From Allosphingosinicella sp042666435 (GTDB taxonomy: Bacteria > Pseudomonadota > Alphaproteobacteria > Sphingomonadales > Sphingomonadaceae): DNA of 64,000 nt. Of this stretch, positions 18,867 through 26,722 are shown one piece after another. The translations under genes were made by a program, and so were the position numbers. The notes beneath the pieces are model-generated. The model saw only the letters and a program-made list of their open reading frames with translations. It was not told the DNA's origin and did no database searches. Numbering within the stretch: the first letter of the stretch is position 1; the number at the start of each line of letters is the position of its first letter. The stretch is taken from positions 1,240,001 to 1,304,000 of the forward strand of contig NZ_JBHTDC010000001.1 of NCBI RefSeq assembly GCF_042666435.1, given 5' to 3'.

Positions 18867-18900
18867 GCGTAGCGGACGGCTACTCGCAACGATGCTACGC
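18867..18900. promoter_or_regulatory. Candidate LysR operator between divergent genes
   Basis: GCGTAGC at 18867-18873 and its reverse complement GCTACGC at 18894-18900 form an inverted repeat. A further GGCTAC at 18878-18883 lies between them, giving three copies of a GTAGC half-site. It is central in the LysR/azoreductase intergenic region. Binding is inferred. Confidence 0.45.
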
Positions 18901-18941
18901 GCTTAGATAGCCTCCAGCAAGTTCAAAGGAGGAATTTCACC

Positions 18942-19568
18942 ATGACCAAGGCCCTTATCCTGAACAGCGCCGTCACCGGCGAGGCGTCGATCTCCAATCG
19001 GCTGACCGGCGAATTCGCCGCCCGGCTCAGGGAGCGCGATCCCGCCGCGCGGATCGTCACCCGCGATCTCGGCGCCAGGCCGGTGCCGCACCTTCTCCCC
19101 GAGACCGTCGCTGGCATCCGCGCGACCGCCGCGACCGACGCGGAAAAGGCCGCGCTCGCTCTGTCCGACGAGCTGGTCGACGAGCTGCGCGACATCGACC
19201 TGCTGGTGATCGGCGCGCCGATGTACAATTTCGGCATGCCGTCGTCGCTGAAGGCGTGGTTCGACTATATCCTGCGCGCCGGCGTCACCTTCCGCTATAC
19301 CGAGAACGGGCCGGAGGGCCTGTTGCCGGTCAAGAAAGCGGTGGTGATCGAGACGCGCGGCGGCCTCTACAGCGAAGGCCCGGCGGTGGCGATGGACAGC
19401 CAGGAACCGCACCTTCGCACCCTGCTCGGCTTCATGGGCGTTACCGACGTGGTGTTCGTCCGCGCCGAGAAACTGGGCTTCGGTCCGGAAGCCGTCCAGG
19501 CGGCCGTCGACGGCGCGATCGCCGAGCTCAACGGATGCGCCGAGAGGGAACTGGCCCTGGCCGCCTGA
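18942..19568 (+). CDS. azoR: FMN-dependent NADH:quinone/azo reductase (AzoR family)
   Basis: A 208-residue flavodoxin-fold oxidoreductase that reduces quinones and azo compounds with NAD(P)H. The FMN-binding signature APMYNFGMPSSLKAWFD is followed by AGVTFRYTENGPEG, the segment typical of the AzoR/AcpD family, and an ETRGGLYSEGP loop. AAAGGAGG lies 9 nt before the ATG, a near-ideal ribosome-binding site. It is divergent from the LysR gene, which likely regulates it, and 129 bp upstream of a pirin gene, with which it may form a quinone- or electrophile-response unit. Confidence 0.9.
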   Translation: MTKALILNSAVTGEASISNRLTGEFAARLRERDPAARIVTRDLGARPVPHLLPETVAGIRATAATDAEKAALALSDELVDELRDIDLLVIGAPMYNFGMPSSLKAWFDYILRAGVTFRYTENGPEGLLPVKKAVVIETRGGLYSEGPAVAMDSQEPHLRTLLGFMGVTDVVFVRAEKLGFGPEAVQAAVDGAIAELNGCAERELALAA

Positions 19569-19595
19569 CCACTGTCCGCCCATGTCAATTTCCCT

Positions 19596-19678
19596 CGTCA
19601 TCCCCGCGAAAGCGGGGATCCCGCTTCTCCACAGGAGTTGGAAGAAAAAGCGGGATTCCCGCTTTCGCGGGAATGACG
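19596..19678. repeat. REPIN: two REP palindromes in inverted orientation
   Basis: The left arm CGTCATCCCCGCGAAAGCGG begins at 19596 and the right arm (reverse complement CGTCATTCCCGCGAAAGCGG) ends at 19678, with about 30 bases between. Each arm is itself a hairpin with a GAAA or TTTC loop. The arms differ by T/C changes that keep the stem paired (ATCCCCGC/GCGGGGAT versus ATTCCCGC/GCGGGAAT). It lies between azoR and the pirin gene. Confidence 0.85.
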
Positions 19679-19697
19679 ATAACCTAAGGACCGCAAG

Positions 19698-20396
19698 ATG
19701 ATCGACATTCGACCCTTCGACACGCTCGGCCATGCCGACCATGGCTGGCTGAATGCGCGTCACCATTTTTCGTTCGCCAATTATCACGATCCCGCCCGCA
19801 TGGGCTGGGGCGCGATCCGGGTGTGGAACGACGACGAGATCGCCGCACGCTCCGGCTTTCCGCCTCATCCGCACGCGGACATGGAGATCATCACCTATGT
19901 CCGGACCGGCGCGATCACCCATCAGGATTCGATGGGCAACAAGGGTCGCACCGCGGCGGGCGACGTTCAGGTGATGAGCGCCGGAACCGGCGTCCGTCAT
20001 TCGGAATTCAACCTGGAGGACGAGACGACGACCCTGTTCCAGATCTGGGTGATAACGGACAAGCCCGGCGCGGAGCCGGGCTGGGGCGCGAGGCAATTTC
20101 CGAAGGACGACCGGGAGGGCAGTTTCGTCACCCTCGCCAGCGGCTTCGCGGAGGATAGCGACGCGCTCGGCATCAATGCCGCCGCCCGCATCATGGGCGC
20201 GACCCTGAAGGCCGGGGAGACGGCGGAGCTCGGCCTCGATCCGGCCCGTCACGTCTATCTGGTCCCGGTCGATGCCCCGATCGAGGTCAACGGCGTCCGG
20301 GCCGAGCCGCGCGACGGCGTCGCCATCACCGGCGAGGAGACGATCGCGATCACCGCGATCGGCAATACGGAGGTCGTGCTCGTCGACGCGCGGTGA
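19698..20396 (+). CDS. Pirin family protein (YhhW-type quercetin dioxygenase-like)
   Basis: A 232-residue bicupin. The N-terminal cupin carries the metal ligands H57, H59 (PPHPHADME), H101 and E103 (GVRHSEFN), at the same numbers I recall for E. coli YhhW, so a bound metal is expected. Members of the family can oxidise quercetin, but their physiological substrate is usually unclear. AAGGA lies 7 nt before the ATG. It follows azoR across a REPIN on the same strand. Confidence 0.88.
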   Translation: MIDIRPFDTLGHADHGWLNARHHFSFANYHDPARMGWGAIRVWNDDEIAARSGFPPHPHADMEIITYVRTGAITHQDSMGNKGRTAAGDVQVMSAGTGVRHSEFNLEDETTTLFQIWVITDKPGAEPGWGARQFPKDDREGSFVTLASGFAEDSDALGINAAARIMGATLKAGETAELGLDPARHVYLVPVDAPIEVNGVRAEPRDGVAITGEETIAITAIGNTEVVLVDAR

Positions 20397-20420
20397 CGGG
20401 CGCTCGCCTCAACCTGCGCG

Positions 20421-20454
20421 AAAAAATAGCCCCGGCCGGCGAGGGCCGGGGCTA
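20421..20454 (-). terminator. Rho-independent terminator of the small lipoprotein gene
   Basis: A perfect 11-bp stem, TAGCCCCGGCC with GGCCGGGGCTA, at 20427-20437 and 20444-20454, has a 6-nt loop. In the minus direction it is followed by six T (20426-20421). It lies 54 bp past the stop of the lipoprotein gene and could also slow plus-strand transcription from the pirin gene. Confidence 0.85.
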
Positions 20455-20507
20455 GTATCACCGCTCGTGGATCCCAGGGAGTTTCCGCGGTGCGTGAGGC
20501 GTGAAGC

Positions 20508-20771
20508 TTACTGACTGTTCGCCTGGACGTTGGCGTCGACCGAGACGTTGGCGTCGACCACGTTGCCGGGATCGACCGTGTTGAGGTCGGTTTCATTGCC
20601 CAGGCTATCGGCCGGGATCTCTGCAAGAGTGCCATCGGTCGGCGCGAGCACATCCTCTTCCGGCACGGCAACGGTGTCGACAACATTGTCGGTCACAGCC
20701 TCTTCGCCGCCACCGCAGGCGGCCAGGACCAGCATACCCGCGCCGAGAAGGACATTGGAAAATAGTTTCAT
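20508..20771 (-). CDS. Small acidic lipoprotein
   Basis: An 87-residue lipoprotein: MKLFSNVLLGAGMLVLAACG contains the lipobox LAAC. The mature part is highly acidic and of low complexity (EEAVTDNVVDTVAVPEEDV, then repeated DANVSVDANVQAN). GGGGA precedes the ATG by about 8 nt. No family is recognised; an outer-membrane or periplasmic surface role is plausible. Confidence 0.7.
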   Translation of the reverse strand: MKLFSNVLLGAGMLVLAACGGGEEAVTDNVVDTVAVPEEDVLAPTDGTLAEIPADSLGNETDLNTVDPGNVVDANVSVDANVQANSQ

Positions 20772-21080
20772 CGTGGCGTTTCCCCGTTGGAATGGAGGCG
20801 TGAGGATTGCAGCTTCGCGGATGGGCGGCAACGCGAAACCCGTGAACCCGCCATCTTTGCACAATCCGCCTCGCGGGCGCGGCGCGGGCGACTGGAATCT
20901 TCCAAGAAGACGTGGATGGGATAGACGATTCTGCCCTCGACTTTCGAGGCGTGTCGGAAGCCGGAGCCACGAGCCCCGATGCCGGAGGCTTTGTGACGAC
21001 GGGCCGCATCTGCTATGGCGTTGGCTCTAAGCAGTTGAAGAGTCGCGGATCGCCGACGAGGGAGGCCCGGAGGTCCCGCT

Positions 21081-21698
21081 TCAGATCACGGAGGTCTTGT
21101 AGTGATGCCAGGTGAAGATCGCCAGCGCGCCACGGTGCGGGCGCCACGCCTCGGCGAGTTCCCTCACCCGCCGCTCGCCGGGTTTTTCGGGGAGGTTCAG
21201 CAGACGCCCCACTTGGATCTGGACGACAAGGTCGCCCGCCGGCCAAACATCCTCTCGGCCCTCGGCAAAGAGCAGGTAGACCTCGGCCGACCAGCGTCCG
21301 ATCCCCTTGACCCGGACGAGCTCGGCGATGGCCGCTTCGTCGGATTCAGCTAGGTTGTGAAGGTCGAGCCGGCCTGAAACCACCTCTTCGGCGAGGCTGC
21401 GCGCGTAGCTCGCTTTCTGGCGCGACAGGCCGGCCGCGCGCAGCGTCTCATCGCTGGCCGCGAGAATCGACGCCGGATCGGGCGTTTCGCCGACCAGCGA
21501 CTGGAGCTTGGCCCACATCGACGCCGCCGCCTTGATGCTGACCTGCTGGCCGACGATGGTGCGCAGCAAGGTGATGTAGCCGGGCGCGCTGGTCCGGGGC
21601 TCGGGATAGCCGGCGTCCGCCAGCGCCGCCGCGAACAAAGGCTCGCGCCGCGCCAGCTCGTCCAAAGATGCCCGCAACGCCCCGGCCTTGATGCCCAC
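21081..21698 (-). CDS. DNA-3-methyladenine glycosylase II (HhH-GPD family)
   Basis: A 205-residue base-excision repair glycosylase. It has the helix-hairpin-helix LVRVKGIGRWSAEVYLLFA, followed by the catalytic aspartate in VWPAGDLVVQ, and an N-terminal TIVGQQVSIKAAASMW helix typical of AlkA-like enzymes. It lacks the iron-sulfur cysteines of MutY/Nth. It is shorter than E. coli AlkA because it has no N-terminal beta domain. It is divergent from the ferredoxin gene. Confidence 0.88.
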   Translation of the reverse strand: MGIKAGALRASLDELARREPLFAAALADAGYPEPRTSAPGYITLLRTIVGQQVSIKAAASMWAKLQSLVGETPDPASILAASDETLRAAGLSRQKASYARSLAEEVVSGRLDLHNLAESDEAAIAELVRVKGIGRWSAEVYLLFAEGREDVWPAGDLVVQIQVGRLLNLPEKPGERRVRELAEAWRPHRGALAIFTWHHYKTSVI

Positions 21699-21789
21699 TC
21701 CTGCCCCTCCGCTTGATTTGACCGGGGGCGCCTAGCATAGGACGGCGCACACGCCTTCCCCTTTTCAGCGATCACGGACAATATTCCCG

Positions 21790-22107
21790 ATGCCCAAGCT
21801 CATCCTCGTTACCCGCGACGGAACCGAAACCGCAGTCGAGGCGCGCGCGGGCTACAGCGTGATGGAGGTCATCCGCGACAACGGCTTCGACGAGCTTCTC
21901 GCTCTGTGCGGCGGTTGCTGCTCCTGCGCCACCTGCCACGTCCATGTCGACGAGGCGTGGCTGGAGCGATTGCCGCCGCGGGGCGCGGACGAGGACGATC
22001 TGCTCGACAGCTCGGACCACAAGCAGCCCAACAGCCGCCTCTCCTGCCAATTGCTGTTCGCGCCCGCGCTCGACGGAATGCGGGTCACGATCGCACCGGA
22101 GGATTGA
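21790..22107 (+). CDS. Adrenodoxin-type 2Fe-2S ferredoxin
   Basis: A 105-residue electron carrier. The cluster ligands in the C-x5-C-x2-C...C pattern are C40, C46, C49 (CGGCCSCATCHVHV) and C86 (LSCQLL). Two extra cysteines, C43 and C44, lie inside the first loop, where most relatives have Gly-Ser. Relatives serve cytochrome P450s, ring-hydroxylating dioxygenases or Fe-S assembly; no partner reductase or oxygenase is adjacent, so the partner is unknown. Confidence 0.9.
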   Translation: MPKLILVTRDGTETAVEARAGYSVMEVIRDNGFDELLALCGGCCSCATCHVHVDEAWLERLPPRGADEDDLLDSSDHKQPNSRLSCQLLFAPALDGMRVTIAPED

Positions 22108-22210
22108 GAAGGGGCGTCCGAACCAAGAGCGGCTAGGCCCGGGCCAATCAAGTCTTGCGTCCTCTGAATTGGTGTCCCTAAATGCAGTGGTACTGTTTCC
22201 GTAGTTCCTC

Positions 22211-22630
22211 TCACCGCACCTCCGAGCCCGGCCGCAACGGCAGCGGATTTTTTAGCCAGTCATGTGGGTGTCCCGTCAGGGCATCGATTTCCATCTCAGA
22301 AGGTGGCTCCCGAACGCCGTCCGCCCAGATCGCGCACTCCGTTACCAACTGGACTCGCTGTTGCTCTGTCAGGTTGAAGCGAGTCGTCACGCGTCCATAG
22401 AAGGCGTCACGCGCCAGGGGCGAGACTCCGAATTCGCCTAAACGGCAGAGATTAACAGTGAAAACACCTCCAGCGACTGGGTGCTCATAATGAGAACTGG
22501 GGGATAAGTCCGCAGTGTCAGCAAGATTAATAGCTTGCTCTATGTGTGATTGGCTCGCGCTAACATCACTACTCGATCCAATCTGTAGAGCAGCCACTAC
22601 GATAAAACCAGCTTCAAATAAGCCCGGCAT
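22211..22630 (-). CDS. Hypothetical protein in an AT-rich islet
   Basis: A 139-residue protein with a hydrophobic start (FIVVAALQIG) that could be a weak signal or anchor. Otherwise there are no recognisable motifs; the C-terminal third has TEQQRVQLVTECAIWADGV. The base composition is visibly richer in A/T than the flanking genes. It is followed downstream by a 103-bp gap to the ferredoxin. I do not recognise the family; recent acquisition is likely from composition. Confidence 0.5.
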   Translation of the reverse strand: MPGLFEAGFIVVAALQIGSSSDVSASQSHIEQAINLADTADLSPSSHYEHPVAGGVFTVNLCRLGEFGVSPLARDAFYGRVTTRFNLTEQQRVQLVTECAIWADGVREPPSEMEIDALTGHPHDWLKNPLPLRPGSEVR

Positions 22631-22682
22631 CTCACAATCCCGTAAATATAGTTAGAGATATTATCAGAGATTCACGAATAAC

Positions 22683-23027
22683 TTAAAGTGTCTTGTCATT
22701 GTATTGAAAAAGCAGCTGCGCTGCTAATCCGGAATCTTCGTCAACTTTAACCCTGCATGTAATCTTTGTGCTTGAAAAGCTAGCCTGGATTATCTCCGAT
22801 TCAGTTAGCCGTAACTTTGCCATCAGATGAACTAAACTTCTCTGTCCATCGTCTTTCTTGGATATTCGCTCATGTTTCAAGTAGTTTATTAGTCTATTCT
22901 TTTTCATGCACCATAATATTTGATATCTGCCATAGGCGAACAACGCGACAACTGCTGTAGCAATTGCCGCCCCATCTGCCACGACTTCAAGCACGGAGTT
23001 CGTTCCACCAGAGGCGCCTGCAGGCAT
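22683..23027 (-). CDS. Hypothetical membrane-anchored protein in an AT-rich islet
   Basis: A 114-residue protein with one likely membrane helix at about residues 15-32 (VADGAAIATAVVALFAYG), then a basic cytosolic stretch (MKKNRLINYLKHERISKKDD) and a C-terminal soluble part. Codon use and A/T content differ strongly from neighbours. It starts 9 bp after the stop of the lipoprotein gene upstream, as if inserted between that gene and the ferredoxin. No family is recognised. Confidence 0.5.
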   Translation of the reverse strand: MPAGASGGTNSVLEVVADGAAIATAVVALFAYGRYQILWCMKKNRLINYLKHERISKKDDGQRSLVHLMAKLRLTESEIIQASFSSTKITCRVKVDEDSGLAAQLLFQYNDKTL

Positions 23028-23035
23028 AACGAGAG

Positions 23036-23752
23036 CTAATCCTTCTGCCCACGCGAACCCGCGAACCGCACCACCGCCGTCGGCACCGTCCGGCTCGCCG
23101 GAGTCACCCGCCAGACGATCTTTGTGCCGGGGCCGGGCTCCGCGCCCGCTTCGTTATTCTGCATCACCAGTTCGGCGTCGGTGGTGAGGGTGAAGGTGCC
23201 TTCGCGGCGCTCCACGGCTTTGTCCATCGGGCTGGTGGGGGTGGGGATGACGCCCTCGGTCTCGCCTTCGCCGAAGGCGGGGGCCTTGATGCGGGCGGTG
23301 CCGTCCTGGCGGAGTTCGATCGCGATCCAGGGGAAGATCGCGGCGGCGTCGCTGTTGAAGGGATAGACGAAGGCGCGGTCGAGCCGCCCGGAGATCGCGT
23401 AATTGACCCGGTACAGGCCGTCGCCCAGATACTGGACCGAGCGATAGCCCTGCTCCTTGCGGAGCGCCTCGGCGATGGCCTCGCGCTTGGCGCGGAGCTC
23501 CGCCGTCTCGACCGCCGGAGCGGGCGGCGCGGATTCCTCCGGCGCGGAATAGTCGCCGCCTTCCGCCTCGGGATCGGAGGAAATGCTCACATTCTGCTCG
23601 GGGTCGATGAGGATCGCCTCGCCGGCATAAGTGAAGGTGAAGCTGCGGTCGCTCCCGATGTCGAGGGTGGAGACGAACTTGCCCGGCGTCAGCAGGCAGG
23701 AGACGAGCAGCAGGGGCGCCGCCAGGATCGTCACAAGCCGCGCCATCCGCAT
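23036..23752 (-). CDS. Predicted lipoprotein of unknown function
   Basis: A 238-residue protein with a lipoprotein signal (MARLVTILAAPLLLVSCLLT; lipobox LVSC). The mature region has a Pro/Glu-rich linker (EESAPPAPAVET), a helix (AELRAKREAIAEALRKE) and a beta-rich C-terminus. The sequence KFVSTLDIGSDRSFTFTYAG resembles the start of secreted beta-sandwich proteins, but I cannot name the family. It lies 18 bp downstream of rlmB on the same strand. Confidence 0.65.
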   Translation of the reverse strand: MRMARLVTILAAPLLLVSCLLTPGKFVSTLDIGSDRSFTFTYAGEAILIDPEQNVSISSDPEAEGGDYSAPEESAPPAPAVETAELRAKREAIAEALRKEQGYRSVQYLGDGLYRVNYAISGRLDRAFVYPFNSDAAAIFPWIAIELRQDGTARIKAPAFGEGETEGVIPTPTSPMDKAVERREGTFTLTTDAELVMQNNEAGAEPGPGTKIVWRVTPASRTVPTAVVRFAGSRGQKD

Positions 23753-23770
23753 CGCACTTCCCCCGGTCGA

Positions 23771-24526
23771 TCAGCTTCCCGTCGTTACGGCGGCGTATAG
23801 CGCAATCGCGGCGGCGTTGGAAACGTTGAGGCTCTCGATCCGGTCGCTGATCGGCAGCCGGGCGAGGGCGTCGCAATGGGCCTGGGTGTTGTGGCGCATG
23901 CCTTCGCCCTCGGCGCCGAGCACGAGGGCGATGCGGGGCGGGCCCATCGCTTCGGCCAAGGTCATCTCCGCCTCGCCGGTGAGGCCGACCCGCCAGAAGC
24001 CGGCCTGGGCGATCTCGTCGAGGGCGCGGGCGAGGTTGACGACGCGGACCCAGGGCACCGACTCCAGCGCGCCGCTGGCGGCCTTGGCGAGGGCGCCGGA
24101 TTCGGGCGGCGCGTGCCGGTCTTGCGTCACGATGCCCAAGGCGTCGAACGCGGCGGCGGAGCGCAGGATCGCGCCGACATTGTGGGGATCGGTGACCTGG
24201 TCGAGCACCAGCAGCGGCCGGCCGTCCTCGGCGCGGTCGAGCAGGTCGCCGAGCCAGATGTCGGGCAGTTTCTCGATCTCGATGACGATGCCCTGGTGCG
24301 GCGCGTCGCCGGGGACCAGCCGGCCGAGATCGGCGACGTCGGCGAAGGTCAGCGGGATAGACGGGTCGAGATCGAAGGCTTCGGCGGCCTCGCGGGTCGC
24401 CCAGATGCGCTTGACGACACGCTCGGGATTGGCGAGCGCGGCGGCGACGGCGTGGCGGCCCCAGAAGCGGGGGCGGTTCTCGGCCTTGGTGGCCTGGCGG
24501 GCTTTGCGGCGCATGGAGCGCTGCAT
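23771..24526 (-). CDS. rlmB: 23S rRNA (guanosine-2'-O-)-methyltransferase of the SpoU/TrmH family
   Basis: A 251-residue knotted methyltransferase that modifies 23S rRNA using S-adenosylmethionine. The N-terminal substrate-binding part begins FWGRHAVAAALANPERVV. The three SPOUT motifs are present: NVGAILRSAAAF, LVLGAEGEGMR and ISDRIESLNVSNAAAIALY, which form the trefoil knot. The frame extends to a TTG at 24550, but I prefer ATG 24526; ATG 24514 is also possible. Assignment to RlmB rather than another TrmH homologue rests on overall pattern. Confidence 0.88.
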   Translation of the reverse strand: MQRSMRRKARQATKAENRPRFWGRHAVAAALANPERVVKRIWATREAAEAFDLDPSIPLTFADVADLGRLVPGDAPHQGIVIEIEKLPDIWLGDLLDRAEDGRPLLVLDQVTDPHNVGAILRSAAAFDALGIVTQDRHAPPESGALAKAASGALESVPWVRVVNLARALDEIAQAGFWRVGLTGEAEMTLAEAMGPPRIALVLGAEGEGMRHNTQAHCDALARLPISDRIESLNVSNAAAIALYAAVTTGS

Positions 24527-24606
24527 GGCGAGTGCGAGGCTTTCTGGCAAGCGCTCGCCGCTGAACCAATCGCCCGGTGCGCGGTTGAACGGCCAAGGAG
24601 GATGCG

Positions 24607-25341
24607 ATGGCGACCGCTCGGCCTTCTTTGCCCCAATGGCGCGGCGACCGGCTGTTCTTCATCGGAATGAGCGTCTTCGTGGCGCTCACGATATTCGCCA
24701 GCTTCGCCCGCACTTATTATCTGTCGCAATGGATGACGCCACCGGCGCGGACGCCGGAAATCACCCCGCTGCTGCACGCCCACGCTCTGGTCTTCACCTT
24801 GTGGGTCTGCCTGCTGGTCGTCCAGCCCGCGCTGGTCGCGGGCGGGCGCGTGGCGCTCCACCGCCGGCTTGGGATCGGCGGGGCGGTGCTCGCTATCCTG
24901 GTCTGGGCGCTCGGCAACCTCGCCGCCGTGAAGGCGATCCATGCCGGCTTCGCGGGCGTCGGCGACCCCTACGCCTTCTACGCCATCACCTTCTTCTCGA
25001 TCCAGGCGTTCGGTATCATCGTCGTGCTGGGTGTGCTTTGGCGGGAGTATGCCGAGACGCACAAGAGGCTGATGCTGCTGTCGAGCGCGGCGATATTGGA
25101 GGCGGCGGTCGGCCGGCTGCCGGTAGGCATAGTGGCGGAGGCGGCGCCTTTGTCCTTCTATGTCGGCAGCGATCTCGTCATCGTCGCGGGCGTGGCTTAC
25201 GACCTCGTCAGCCGAGGCGCCGTCCATCCCGTGTGGATCTGGGGCGGCGGTGCCTTGATTGCCAGCCAGCTTTTCAGAATAGCGATCATGGACACGACGC
25301 CGTGGCTGGCCTTCGCCCATTGGGCGGCGTCGCTCGTCTAG
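24607..25341 (+). CDS. Multi-spanning inner-membrane protein of unknown function
   Basis: A 244-residue protein with about six or seven hydrophobic helices. Histidines lie inside or next to helices (LLHAHALVFTLWVCLLV, VALHRRLG), which suggests heme or metal binding, but no named family is certain. AAGGAG lies 6 nt before the ATG. It is divergent from rlmB and convergent with tRNA-Gly. Confidence 0.7.
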   Translation: MATARPSLPQWRGDRLFFIGMSVFVALTIFASFARTYYLSQWMTPPARTPEITPLLHAHALVFTLWVCLLVVQPALVAGGRVALHRRLGIGGAVLAILVWALGNLAAVKAIHAGFAGVGDPYAFYAITFFSIQAFGIIVVLGVLWREYAETHKRLMLLSSAAILEAAVGRLPVGIVAEAAPLSFYVGSDLVIVAGVAYDLVSRGAVHPVWIWGGGALIASQLFRIAIMDTTPWLAFAHWAASLV

Positions 25342-25349
25342 GATAAGGC

Positions 25350-25423
25350 TGGAGCGGGTAGCGGGAATCGAACCCGCGTCACAAGCTTGGAAGGCTAGTG
25401 CTCTACCATTGAGCTATACCCGC
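25350..25423 (-). tRNA. tRNA-Gly (UCC anticodon)
   Basis: 74 nt including an encoded CCA. The acceptor stem GCGGGTA pairs with TACCCGC, the D-arm is GCTC/GAGC, the anticodon loop is CTTCCAA (anticodon TCC) and the T-loop has GGTTCGATTCC. One T-T mismatch occurs in the anticodon stem. Sequence and arms are typical of bacterial tRNA-Gly. Confidence 0.97.
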
Positions 25424-25429
25424 TTTCGC

Positions 25430-25472
25430 CCCTTCGCCTATGGCGAAGGGAGCTTCAGCGGGCAAGCCCGCT
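25430..25472. repeat. Pair of adjacent hairpins beside tRNA-Gly
   Basis: The first is CCCTTCGCC-TAT-GGCGAAGGG (25430-25450), a perfect 9-bp stem. The second is AGCGGGC-AA-GCCCGCT (25457-25472), a 7-bp stem. They lie between the broken GIY-YIG gene and the 5' end of tRNA-Gly and may act as terminators or RNA processing signals. Confidence 0.6.
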
Positions 25473-25483
25473 TTCCTTCGGCG

Positions 25484-25719
25484 CTATCGGAAATGTTTGG
25501 CGGCAAAAGCGCGTCCGGAGCCGAATTTCAGATATTGCTCGAATGCCACGGCCTTGGCCTCGTCGACGAAGGCGAAATAGCTGACCAGGTTCCACGGACG
25601 ATGCTTTGAGGTATGGGGCGATTTGCCCGCATTGTGCTGGGCGAGGCGGAGCCGCAAATCCACGGCTAGCCCGGTATACCGGTATCAGCCTCGCTCCTCA
25701 AGATGTCCACATAATGCAT
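25484..25719 (-). pseudogene. Frameshifted GIY-YIG endonuclease-like gene
   Basis: Read from ATG at 25719 the protein starts MHYVDILRSEADTG and then meets a stop within 18 codons. Moving by two bases near 25676-25684 restores YTGLAVDLRLRLAQHNAGKS, then HTSKHRPWNLVSYFAF, DEAKAVAFEQYLKFGSGRAF and AAKHFR, the layout of small UPF0213-like GIY-YIG proteins. The break is at the usual Y(T/V)G catalytic strand. Either a real inactivation or a sequencing error is possible. It lies between two tRNA genes. Confidence 0.8.
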
Positions 25720-25762
25720 ATCGCGGACCGCTGGCTTGCCAGCCGAAGCCTTTGGCGAAGGC

Positions 25763-25849
25763 TGGTGGACAGGGCTGGATTCGAACCAGCGTACGGGAAA
25801 CCCGGGCAGATTTACAGTCTGCTGCCTTTAACCACTCGGCCACCTGTCC
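25763..25849 (-). tRNA. tRNA-Tyr (GUA anticodon)
   Basis: 87 nt including encoded CCA. The acceptor stem GGACAGG pairs with CCTGTCC, discriminator base A. The anticodon loop CTGTAAA carries GTA. A long class II variable arm (CCCGGGTTTCCCGTAC region) and the GGTTCGAATCC T-arm identify tRNA-Tyr. Confidence 0.97.
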
Positions 25850-25925
25850 CCAAGGGCGTTGGACCCTAGATAGGAAGGCGGCTCAATGGCGAAAGGGGGG
25901 CCGGCTGTCAACGCGGCCCTTCCCC

Positions 25926-26549
25926 TCAGTCGTCGCGCAGCCATCCCATCAGTTCGTGGAACGGAATGACCTGGTTGAAGGCGATGCCGGCGAGGCCGTC
26001 CTGGCACCAGCGGACGACGCCGTGGACCGGACGGAACTTCTCCAGCGAGAGGACGACGTGCGCGCCGGCCTCGAGCGGCTGGTCCGATTCGATCTTGATG
26101 CCGCCCTGCGAGATGTCCCGCGTGCCGACCCAGTGGGTGCGCGCGCCGACCCGCAACGTCGCCAGCCGGTCGACCTCGACCCGTGGCAGCCGCGTCCGCC
26201 AGCCATTCTCGAGCACCGACTGGGTGGCGAGCATCTCTTCGACGTCGATCGGCGCGTCGAAGGTGATGCCGATATTGGACCCGTCGACCCACGATACCCG
26301 GCCGGCGACGGCCTGGTTGGTCTTGAGCTCGACGTGAATCGCCTTTTCGGGCGTCAGGGAGGAATAGACATGCGCCATCAGCCCGCCCGCCGAAATGTTG
26401 CGGATCAGGCAAAGCTCGCGGCCGCCGTCGACCATCAAGGTGCCGACCTTCAATATGGTGAGATGACGGGCCTGCCGGCGCCTCTCCCGCGGGGGCGGCG
26501 GCGCCTCGCGCGAAAAGGAGAAAATCGTCTCCTCCAAGGCGGTGTTCAT
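25926..26549 (-). CDS. Two-domain PilZ protein
   Basis: A 207-residue cytoplasmic protein with two PilZ domains, which in other proteins bind cyclic di-GMP. Domain 1 has RRRQARH with IRNISAGG (NxSxxG motif); domain 2 has LPRVEVDRL with TRDISQGG (DxSxxG). The basic RxxxR element is clear in domain 1 but weak in domain 2, so domain 2 may bind poorly. The start ATG is the last in-frame start before the first domain. The gene is divergent from the ICMT-like gene. Two more PilZ genes occur at 54060-54794. Confidence 0.85.
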   Translation of the reverse strand: MNTALEETIFSFSREAPPPPRERRRQARHLTILKVGTLMVDGGRELCLIRNISAGGLMAHVYSSLTPEKAIHVELKTNQAVAGRVSWVDGSNIGITFDAPIDVEEMLATQSVLENGWRTRLPRVEVDRLATLRVGARTHWVGTRDISQGGIKIESDQPLEAGAHVVLSLEKFRPVHGVVRWCQDGLAGIAFNQVIPFHELMGWLRDD

Positions 26550-26722
26550 CAGCACAGAATCCTCCCTCGCCCGCCGCGCCGACGATCCCCCTTCGCCGCC
26601 GCAACCTCGTCCGAATCTACGACGCAATAAGTTTAAGAAGGCCTTACGCCGGTATCGGGTCGCCACGGCCCGTCGCGTTTCTCTTCACCGGATGCTTACG
26701 CAATGGCGGCTATGGCGGCGCC

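Noticed and set aside
25350..25849. tRNA genes as an integration site for a mobile island
   Set aside because: No integrase, no direct repeat of a tRNA end, and flanking genes are ordinary.
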